NCBI GenBank assembly: GCA_002011615.1
Contig: MTOH01000011.1
Span: 1 to 64,000 of the forward strand
Length of the DNA: 64,000 nt
Direction: 5' to 3'
Origin: Candidatus Hydrothermus pacificus
GTDB taxonomy: Bacteria > Hydrothermota > Hydrothermia > Hydrothermales > Hydrothermaceae
Position numbers and translations under genes: made by a program. This document shows, piece after piece, positions 10,059 through 16,788 of this stretch. Every line of letters starts with the position of its first letter. Position 1 is the first letter of the stretch. The notes beneath the pieces were generated by a model that did not search any database, was not told the origin of the DNA, and saw only the letters and a list, made by a program, of their open reading frames with translations.

Positions 10059-10074
10059 TAATCTCTTAAAAAAA

Positions 10075-11340
10075 ATGAAAATAGTTTTAATTTACCTTCT
10101 TAATAATATAATAAATTTTACTCTGAATAACGGGTTAGAGGTTTTTCTTGTTAAAAACGATATAGTCCCTCTTGTTGCGGTTGAAATTGCATTCAAGGCA
10201 GGTTCGAACTACGAGGATGAAATAACAAATGGGCTTTTTCATCTTTATGAACATATGCTTTTCAAAGGCAATAGAAAATATACAACCCAGAAAGAGTTCA
10301 GAGAAAGGGCAAGAGAGCTTGGCATAAACTGGAATGGTTCCACTTCAACTGAAAGAGTTCAATATTACTATGTTTGCCCCAAAGAAAACCTCTATGAAGC
10401 AATGGATTTATTAAAGGAAGCAATAGTTCATCCTCTTCTTGATTCTACAGAACTTGAAAAGGAAAAAACAGTTGTTCTGGATGAATATAAAAGAGACTTC
10501 TCATATCCCATAGAAAGATTTTATCACAACATTGGGAAAGTATTTTATGGAAAGGATTTTGTGAGAAAAAATGTAATCGGGGACAGTAATGCGATTAAAA
10601 ATGCAACAGTTGAGATTATGAGGGAAATTAAAAACAGATTTTATAATCCTGAGAATGCTTTTCTCGTGATTTGTGGAGACATAGATGTAGAAGATACGAA
10701 AAAAATGGTTTATGAAATCTGGGGAGATTGGGAAAATGTTAAAAAACCAGGTCATTTTTATCCTGTAAAAAGCATAAAAGAAAATAAAATTATAGAACTT
10801 TATGATAAAAATATACAAAATGCTTATATGGAAGTGGTTCTAAGAGGACCTGATACTGATAGCGACAGAAAAGCAACATATATTGCAGACCTCTTGAGTG
10901 AAATTCTGAATTCTAAAAGCTCGTTTTTTAAGAAATTCTTTATTGAAAATGGACTTGCAAAAAATGCATCTTTCAGTTATTATACCCAGAGATATGGAGG
11001 GGAATTATCCTTCCACTTTGAAACTGACAAGGAAAAAATAAATTCTCTTAAAAAAGGGGTTCTGGAATTTATGAGTAAAATTGATGACCCTGAGGATTAT
11101 TCCCTGAAGGAAATTGAAAAAGCCAAAAAAGCATTGGAGATTGAGACAGAAAAAGACAAAGAACATCCTCTTGATCATGCTCTTTCTATAAGTTTTTTCC
11201 TGTGTACAGCAGATTTTGAATATTATAAAAATTATATAAAGGAAATAAATAAAGTTAAAAAGCAAGACCTGTTAGAGTTTTTAAGAAACTATATAAAAAA
11301 CAATCCTTTTCTTATGGGAACTTTTGTGCCGGAAAAATGA
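10075..11340 (+). CDS. M16 family zinc peptidase, catalytic subunit
   Basis: The inverted zinc motif HXXEH is present as HLYEH at residues 56-60, and Glu137 lies at the usual 76-residue distance as third ligand (VVLDEYKRD). The protein has 421 residues, the size of a two-domain M16B subunit such as PqqL- or processing-peptidase-like bacterial enzymes. The opening residues (MKIVLIYLLNN) are only weakly hydrophobic, so export is uncertain. The stop overlaps the start of a second M16 gene lacking the zinc residues, so the two products probably form an active/inactive heterodimer that degrades peptides. Confidence 0.88.
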   Translation: MKIVLIYLLNNIINFTLNNGLEVFLVKNDIVPLVAVEIAFKAGSNYEDEITNGLFHLYEHMLFKGNRKYTTQKEFRERARELGINWNGSTSTERVQYYYVCPKENLYEAMDLLKEAIVHPLLDSTELEKEKTVVLDEYKRDFSYPIERFYHNIGKVFYGKDFVRKNVIGDSNAIKNATVEIMREIKNRFYNPENAFLVICGDIDVEDTKKMVYEIWGDWENVKKPGHFYPVKSIKENKIIELYDKNIQNAYMEVVLRGPDTDSDRKATYIADLLSEILNSKSSFFKKFFIENGLAKNASFSYYTQRYGGELSFHFETDKEKINSLKKGVLEFMSKIDDPEDYSLKEIEKAKKALEIETEKDKEHPLDHALSISFFLCTADFEYYKNYIKEINKVKKQDLLEFLRNYIKNNPFLMGTFVPEK

Positions 11341-12605
11341 GAAAATCAATAATTGCAATTTTTATAATAATAGGGGCCATTAAAGGGAAGGACATCAAAG
11401 AATTCAGGATTTCAAACGGTATTTTGTGTCTTTATCTGCAAAAGGAAGCCCCAACATTTTCACTCGCCATACTTATAAAGGGCGGTGTGACCAAGCTGTC
11501 AGAAGCTCAGGATGGAATTGAATATCTTACTCTGAAAACAATAATCAAGGGGACAAAAAAAATACCCTACCCTTTTCTGTATGATACCCTTGAAAACTAT
11601 GGAATAGAAATAAGAACTTCTTCATTTTCTGATTATTCTCTGATAAACTTTAAGTCCATAAAGAAGTTTATTCCAGAAGCAATTAAACTGGCTGGTGAAA
11701 TATTAAAGGAACCTGAATTCAGTCAAAAAGCTTTTGAAAGAGCAAAAGAGGAAATAATTACAGAAATACAAAAACAAAAAGAAGACCCTGATGAAGAAAT
11801 ATGGGACATGCTTAACAAAGAGTTCTATAGGAAGCATACCTATATTATAAAACCAGAAGGAAAGATTGAGACAATAGAAAAGTTATCTCTTGAAAAAATA
11901 AGAGAATATTATAAAAATCATTTTAACAGCAATGAAATCATTATAGGATTTGCAGGAGATGTTGAAAAAAATGAAATTCAAAAACTTCTGGAAGGAAATT
12001 TCAGTGAAATAAAAAAAGGTGATTACAAGGACAGAGAAGTTCCTTCACTTATTTTAAGAGAGGGGAAAATAATAAAAAACATACGGGAAGATTTACAGAC
12101 CTCCTATATGGCATGTAAATTCCCTGCGCCCCCACCTTCCCATAAAGAATATCCTTCTTTATACCTTCTTATGAGAGTTCTGTCTCATAGATTATGGAGC
12201 ACATTGAGAACAGAACATGGGTTAACATACTCCACCTATGCGGGACTTTCAAGAAGAAAAGTAAACTATGGGTATATGTACTTCTCCTCAGTATATCCGG
12301 ATTCTGCCTTTGAACTCTTAAATAAAGAGATTGAAAAGATTAAAAGCGAAAAAGTATCACTGGAAGAGATTGGAAAAACCATAAATTCTACAAAAACTTC
12401 TTTTTACAATAGAATTGCATCCGTAGATAGACTCACAGAAACAATCCTTTCTGATAAATACCTGACAGGTGATTCAGAGTATTCTTTTAAAATTTTTGAA
12501 AGAGTAAAAAAAATATCTCCCGAGGAACTTGTGAAAATGGCACAAAAATATTTAAAAAAACAAAACTTTTTCATTGCATTTTTAATTAAAAAGACTTTAA
12601 AATAA
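11337..12605 (+). CDS. M16 family peptidase, non-catalytic partner subunit
   Basis: This protein is homologous in layout to its upstream neighbour, but the HXXEH motif is replaced: the His, Glu and His positions read Tyr63, Leu66 and Lys67. The R/Y pair typical of the partner subunit's substrate loop is visible (RTEHGLTYSTYAG). A signal peptide (MRKSIIAIFIIIGAIKG) is clear, which argues that the pair works in the periplasm. It is translationally coupled to the catalytic subunit by an ATGA overlap. Paired catalytic and non-catalytic M16B subunits are well known in bacteria. Confidence 0.85.
   Translation: MRKSIIAIFIIIGAIKGKDIKEFRISNGILCLYLQKEAPTFSLAILIKGGVTKLSEAQDGIEYLTLKTIIKGTKKIPYPFLYDTLENYGIEIRTSSFSDYSLINFKSIKKFIPEAIKLAGEILKEPEFSQKAFERAKEEIITEIQKQKEDPDEEIWDMLNKEFYRKHTYIIKPEGKIETIEKLSLEKIREYYKNHFNSNEIIIGFAGDVEKNEIQKLLEGNFSEIKKGDYKDREVPSLILREGKIIKNIREDLQTSYMACKFPAPPPSHKEYPSLYLLMRVLSHRLWSTLRTEHGLTYSTYAGLSRRKVNYGYMYFSSVYPDSAFELLNKEIEKIKSEKVSLEEIGKTINSTKTSFYNRIASVDRLTETILSDKYLTGDSEYSFKIFERVKKISPEELVKMAQKYLKKQNFFIAFLIKKTLK
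12574..12603 (+). promoter_or_regulatory. Possible promoter of the kor-hdr operon
   Basis: TTGCAT (12574-12579) and TAAAAT (12598-12603) are separated by 18 bp and lie at the 3' end of the M16 gene. A transcript from here would have about a 20-nt leader with the strong AAGGAGG before korD. Read-through from the M16 genes is the alternative. Confidence 0.4.
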
Positions 12606-12632
12606 AAATAATTTTTATTTAAGGAGGAACAA

Positions 12633-12926
12633 ATGGAAGAGGTAAACTCCAAGGGGTTCTGGAGAAAACCCCTGGATATTGAAAAAATAGAGATAAAAAA
12701 AGGAAATGTCTTCATAGATGAGGAGTTATGTAAAGGATGTGGCTTCTGTATAGAATTTTGTCCTGGAGGAGTTCTTGAAAAACAGGATAAGCTGAACTCA
12801 AAAGGTTATCATCCTCCTTATGTCAAACACCCTGAAAAATGCACAGGATGCGGATTTTGTGAAAGAGTTTGTCCTGAATTTGCTATAGTGGTGGAAAAGA
12901 CAATTGAAAAGGAGAGTGTGAAATGA
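12633..12926 (+). CDS. korD: 2-oxoacid:ferredoxin oxidoreductase, ferredoxin (delta) subunit
   Basis: The 97-residue protein has two complete 4Fe-4S sets, Cys33/36/39/43 and Cys70/73/76/80, each followed by Pro, as in bacterial-type ferredoxin subunits of KGOR/VOR/POR enzymes. It should pass electrons from the TPP enzyme to ferredoxin. A strong AAGGAGG ribosome site precedes the ATG. It leads an operon with the alpha, beta and gamma subunits and three heterodisulfide-reductase-like genes, with 4-nt overlaps. Confidence 0.9.
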   Translation: MEEVNSKGFWRKPLDIEKIEIKKGNVFIDEELCKGCGFCIEFCPGGVLEKQDKLNSKGYHPPYVKHPEKCTGCGFCERVCPEFAIVVEKTIEKESVK

Positions 12927-14071
12927 GTGCTAAAATACTTACAGGAACCCATTATATGCTGGGTGACCATGCATGTGCAGAAGGTGCAATTGCAGCAGGA
13001 TGCAGATTCTTTGCAGGATATCCAATCACACCTTCAACCGAAATTGCAGAATGGATAACAAGGAGAATGCCTTTATTCGGTGGTATATACATACAGATGG
13101 AAGATGAACTTGCATCAATGGCTGCCCTTATAGGCGCTTCCTGTGGAGGTGTCAAGTCAATGACAGCAACTTCAGGGCCCGGTTATGCTCTGATGCTCGA
13201 AAACATAGGTCTAGCGGTTATGATGGAAGCCCCGTGTGTGATTGTAAATATTCAGAGAGGTGCACCGTCAACAGGACTTCCTACCCTTGTGGGTCAGGGA
13301 GATGTAATGCAGGCAAGATGGGGTTCTCATGGAGATTATGAAATAATAGCCTTTTCACCAAACTCCTGCCAGGAGATGTTTGACCTTACAATAAAGGCAT
13401 TCAACTTTGCAGAAAAATACAGAGTGCCTGTCACCCTTCTTGCTGACGAAGCCATAGGTCATTTAAGAGAAAAGGTTGTTATTCCCCCGCAGGATGAAAT
13501 CGAAATTATAAACAGAGAAAAACCTGATATTCCACCTGATGAATACTGGCCGTATGTGCCAAAAGAAAATCTTGTGCCACCTATGGCTATTGCAGGTGAG
13601 GGTTATCATGTGCATATGACGGGTCTTACCCATGATGAAAGAGGCTATCCTGATATTACAGGGTCTGCCCATGAAAAACTTGTGCGAAGGCTTATTGATA
13701 AAATTCAGAAAAATAAAAAAGATATAATAGAATACGAAGAAGTTATGCTTGATGACGCAGAAATCGCTGTTGTTTCTTTTGGAATCACAGCAAGAAGTGC
13801 ATTGAAGGCAGTAAGGATTGCCAAGGAGAAGGGAATTAAGGCAGGACTTTTAAGGCTTAAAACAATCTGGCCCTTTCCTGAAGAGAAAATTGCTGAAATT
13901 TCAAAGAAAGTTGAAAAGTTTGTTGTTGCGGAAATCAATCAGGGTCAGGTAAGAAGAGAGGTAGAAAGAGCAAGAGTTAATGGTGTTCCTGTTAAAGGAG
14001 TCCATAAACTCGGGGGCGATTTGATAACCCCTGATGAAATTATGGAGGGAATATGGAAAAAACAAAATTAG
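12923..14071 (+). CDS. korA: 2-oxoacid:ferredoxin oxidoreductase, alpha subunit (KorA-like)
   Basis: This is the pyrimidine-binding plus C-terminal domain subunit. GYPITPSTE at residues 32-40 and the later TSGPGYALM and NIQRGAPSTG segments are signatures of KorA/VorB-type chains. At 382 residues it has the length of KorA from four-subunit enzymes. The enzyme decarboxylates a 2-oxoacid with CoA to give an acyl-CoA and reduced ferredoxin, or runs in reverse. 2-oxoglutarate is the likely substrate by family, but a branched-chain oxoacid cannot be excluded from sequence alone. The start overlaps korD by 4 nt. Confidence 0.87.
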   Translation: MSAKILTGTHYMLGDHACAEGAIAAGCRFFAGYPITPSTEIAEWITRRMPLFGGIYIQMEDELASMAALIGASCGGVKSMTATSGPGYALMLENIGLAVMMEAPCVIVNIQRGAPSTGLPTLVGQGDVMQARWGSHGDYEIIAFSPNSCQEMFDLTIKAFNFAEKYRVPVTLLADEAIGHLREKVVIPPQDEIEIINREKPDIPPDEYWPYVPKENLVPPMAIAGEGYHVHMTGLTHDERGYPDITGSAHEKLVRRLIDKIQKNKKDIIEYEEVMLDDAEIAVVSFGITARSALKAVRIAKEKGIKAGLLRLKTIWPFPEEKIAEISKKVEKFVVAEINQGQVRREVERARVNGVPVKGVHKLGGDLITPDEIMEGIWKKQN

Positions 14072-14901
14072 TAGAAAAAAAAGTTCATCCTCTGGAAGAA
14101 TATTTCAGAAAGGAGCGTTTTCCTCATATATGGTGTTCAGGATGTGGTCTTGGTATAGCAATGACCTCATTCCTTTATGCCTTAAAAGAACTTGAAATAC
14201 CTCCTGAGAAAGTTTCTGTAATATCAGGGATAGGATGTTCAGGGAGAGTTGCGGGATATGTGAAAGTTGACTCATACCACACCACTCATGGAAGAGCAGT
14301 TCCTTTTGCAACGGGCTTAAAACTTGCAAAACCCGATTTGAATGTTGTTGTTTTTTCAGGAGATGGTGATATTGCAGCAATTGGAGGAAATCATCTTATC
14401 CACGCTGCAAGAAGAAATATTGATTTAACGATTATATGTGTCAATAACTTTAACTATGGAATGACAGGAGGCCAGTTCGGTCCGACAACTCCATTAGAAG
14501 CAAAGACAACCACAACCCCTTACGGGAATTTTGAACATCCCTTTAACCTCCCCTACCTTGCTTACTCTGCAGGCGCAACATTTGTTGCAAGATGGACAGT
14601 TTTACATGCATACCAGTTAAGACAATCAATTAGAAAAGCACTGTCAAGAAAAGGATTTAACTTTATAGAGGTTATTTCTCCGTGCCCAACAGGCTTTGGA
14701 AGACCCAATAAAATAGGTGATGCATTGGAAGAAATGCAATACTACAGAGAAAACTCTGTGATAAGGAATGAAATTAATCCAAAAGATGCAGAACTTTCAT
14801 TCAGAGGAAAAATAATTGTTGGAGAATTTGTGGAAGAAGATAAACCTTCTTATCTTGAAATTTATCAAAAATTTCTTGAAGAAAGGGGGATTAAAAGATG
14901 A
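14053..14901 (+). CDS. korB: 2-oxoacid:ferredoxin oxidoreductase, beta (TPP-binding) subunit
   Basis: The thiamine diphosphate motif runs from GDGD at residues 103-106 to NN at 131-132. Cys28, Cys31, Cys62 and a later Cys in SPCPTGFG match the ligands of the proximal 4Fe-4S cluster in KorB-type chains. The protein has 282 residues, the usual length. It begins inside korA (19-nt overlap) and its stop overlaps korC. Together with KorA it forms the catalytic core, with electrons leaving through KorD. Confidence 0.9.
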   Translation: MEKTKLVEKKVHPLEEYFRKERFPHIWCSGCGLGIAMTSFLYALKELEIPPEKVSVISGIGCSGRVAGYVKVDSYHTTHGRAVPFATGLKLAKPDLNVVVFSGDGDIAAIGGNHLIHAARRNIDLTIICVNNFNYGMTGGQFGPTTPLEAKTTTTPYGNFEHPFNLPYLAYSAGATFVARWTVLHAYQLRQSIRKALSRKGFNFIEVISPCPTGFGRPNKIGDALEEMQYYRENSVIRNEINPKDAELSFRGKIIVGEFVEEDKPSYLEIYQKFLEERGIKR

Positions 14902-15461
14902 GAGAAATCCAGTTTGCAGGTTTTGGTGGACAGGGAATAGTTTTAGCAGGTTATATTCTTGGACACGCCATAACTGTTCATGATAAGAAAAATTCTTCAA
15001 TGACCCAGAGTTATGGTCCTGAGGCAAGAGGCGGTGCATGCTCTTCAGGTGTTGTGATATCAGAAAATCCTGATGAACTTGTTGATTATCCAAAAGTTAT
15101 GAATCCTGATGTTTTTGTATGTATGTCTCAGGAGGCATATCATACCTATGCTAAAAAATTAAAAAAGGGCGGAATCTTTATATACGATGAAGACCTGTTG
15201 GAAACCCATGACGTGCCCAAAGGAATAAAGACATATCCTGTGCCTGCAACAAGACTCGCGGAAAAAGAAGCAGGAAATAAACTAACTGCAAATGTTATAA
15301 TGCTTGCTGTTCTTTCAGAACTCACAGGAGTTGTCAATCAGGAGTCCCTGAAAAAATCTATCACAGAGACAGTTAAAAAAGATTATGTGGAAGTAAATTT
15401 AAAAGCTTTTGAAATAGGTGTAAATTATGCAAAAAAATTAAAAAGTGAGGTTAAAGTATGA
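14898..15461 (+). CDS. korC: 2-oxoacid:ferredoxin oxidoreductase, gamma subunit
   Basis: The N-terminal GFGGQGIVLAG and the following SYGPEARGGACSSGVVIS are diagnostic of the gamma domain of 2-oxoacid:ferredoxin oxidoreductases, which helps bind CoA. The length of 187 residues is typical. It overlaps korB and hdrC by 4 nt each, so the oxidoreductase and the heterodisulfide-reductase-like subunits are translated as one coupled series. Confidence 0.9.
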   Translation: MREIQFAGFGGQGIVLAGYILGHAITVHDKKNSSMTQSYGPEARGGACSSGVVISENPDELVDYPKVMNPDVFVCMSQEAYHTYAKKLKKGGIFIYDEDLLETHDVPKGIKTYPVPATRLAEKEAGNKLTANVIMLAVLSELTGVVNQESLKKSITETVKKDYVEVNLKAFEIGVNYAKKLKSEVKV

Positions 15462-15928
15462 AAGTTTCTCATGAATTTAGAAAAGAGGTTATGAAGTTTT
15501 TTGAAGAAAGCAAGCTGAACATGTGTTATCAATGTGGTAAATGTTCTTCTTTTTGTCCTGTTTTCTGGCAACACCCTGAAAAATTTAATCCCAGGAAAAT
15601 AATTGAAATGGCAAGCATAGGAATTGAGGACATCATCAAAAAACCCGATATATGGAGATGCACAACATGTTATGAGTGTGTTGAAAATTGCCCTCAACGG
15701 GTAAGCTTTGTTGAGCTTATATACGCTTTAAGGAACCTTTCTATCAAAAAGGGTTTCGCACCCAAAGAAGCACTTGACGAATTTGAATCAATCAAAAAAT
15801 ATGGGTTTATTATGACTGCAACTGACAGAATAAAGAAGATAAGGCAGTCTCTTGGAATTGATTCCGAGATAGAGGATAAAAAAGAGATTATTGAAAAGAT
15901 ACTTGCAAAAACAGGAGGAGAGAAATGA
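15458..15928 (+). CDS. hdrC: Heterodisulfide reductase subunit C-like iron-sulfur protein
   Basis: Two CX2CX2CX3C clusters are present, Cys23/26/29/33 and Cys68/71/74/78, in the HdrC spacing (CYQCGKCSSFCP and CTTCYECVENCP). At 156 residues it lacks a membrane anchor, so it belongs to the soluble HdrC type. It should move electrons between HdrA and the CCG subunit HdrB. It sits directly after korC and before hdrB with 4-nt overlaps. Confidence 0.88.
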   Translation: MKVSHEFRKEVMKFFEESKLNMCYQCGKCSSFCPVFWQHPEKFNPRKIIEMASIGIEDIIKKPDIWRCTTCYECVENCPQRVSFVELIYALRNLSIKKGFAPKEALDEFESIKKYGFIMTATDRIKKIRQSLGIDSEIEDKKEIIEKILAKTGGEK

Positions 15929-16788
15929 TAACTCTTTATCCAGGCTGTTTGATTGAAAGAAGATATCCTGGTTTTGAAAAGTCTGCGATTTCTGTGATGA
16001 AGAATCTTGACATAGAGTTTTCTCAGATAAACGATTTTACATGTTGTCCCGACCCTGTATGGGTGAGGTCATACGACGCAGAAATCTGGCTTAAGATGGG
16101 TTCAAGAAATATAGCAATTACTGAAAAAGAAGGAAATTCCCTTGTAACCCTATGCAATGGCTGTTTTGAAACCTTGAATACTGTAAATAAAATTTTGAAA
16201 AATGATGAGAAGAAAAGAACTCTTGTGAATCAAACATTTTCAGAAGAAGGTATCACTGTAGAAGGTAAAATAGATGTGTACCACCTTCTTTATTTCCTCT
16301 ACAAAGAAATAGGAATTGATAGAATAAAGGAAAAAGTCAAAACCCCTCTTGAAGGGCTTAAACTCGCACCCCATCCTGGATGCCATTTTTCAAGACCCTC
16401 TGAATTTGCAGAAACCGATGACCCATTAAATCCTCAGATACTTGATGAGATGATAAAAGTTCTGGGGGCTGAAGTTCTTGAATACCAGGACAAAACAGAA
16501 TGCTGTGGTCTACCTGTGTTTGTGAGTGATAGAGAGATATCCCTTTCAATCGCAAATAACAAACTGGATAAACTTTTAGAGACTGACGGCGTTGTTGTCA
16601 TATGCCCATCCTGTTTTATGCAGTTTGAGAATGCTCAGATTCTTGGTAAAAGAGAAAACAAAATCCCTGTTTTTTATTATTTTGAACTCCTCGCCCTTGC
16701 AATGGGCGAAAAACCTGAAAATCTGGGACTTAACTTTCACAGAGTTAATGTCCTGGATGTTTTAAAGAACAAGGAGAGGGTACCATGA
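15925..16788 (+). CDS. hdrB: Heterodisulfide reductase subunit B-like, two CCG domains
   Basis: The protein carries two cysteine-rich CCG-type motifs. The first has Cys8, Cys40-Cys41 and Cys77/Cys80; in it CC is followed by Pro rather than Gly. The second has Cys153, Cys193-Cys194-Gly and Cys227/Cys230. In HdrB these hold the noncubane 4Fe-4S clusters that reduce a disulfide. The physiological disulfide in this bacterium is unknown. The neighbours suggest it accepts electrons tied to the 2-oxoacid oxidoreductase through HdrA. Confidence 0.87.
   Translation: MITLYPGCLIERRYPGFEKSAISVMKNLDIEFSQINDFTCCPDPVWVRSYDAEIWLKMGSRNIAITEKEGNSLVTLCNGCFETLNTVNKILKNDEKKRTLVNQTFSEEGITVEGKIDVYHLLYFLYKEIGIDRIKEKVKTPLEGLKLAPHPGCHFSRPSEFAETDDPLNPQILDEMIKVLGAEVLEYQDKTECCGLPVFVSDREISLSIANNKLDKLLETDGVVVICPSCFMQFENAQILGKRENKIPVFYYFELLALAMGEKPENLGLNFHRVNVLDVLKNKERVP

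Larger units (their letters stand above)
9898..10067. repeat. Two tandem imperfect copies of an 86-bp promoter unit
   Basis: Positions 9898-9981 and 9984-10067 align with a constant offset of 86 bp and about a dozen differences. Shared blocks include TAGAATTTTA, TTTTAAAGAAACA and ATTATAATTAATCTCTT. The unit covers the divergent promoter region and the first codons of the minus-strand ATPase gene. In copy 1 the minus strand reads ATGAAAGAGAGT (the gene start). In copy 2 the same place reads ATAAAAGAAAGT and stops after a few codons. Confidence 0.85.

Noticed and set aside
9898-10067. The two-copy repeat as an insertion-sequence end or attachment site
   Set aside because: There is no transposase or integrase nearby, and the unit contains a promoter and gene start, so simple tandem duplication fits better.
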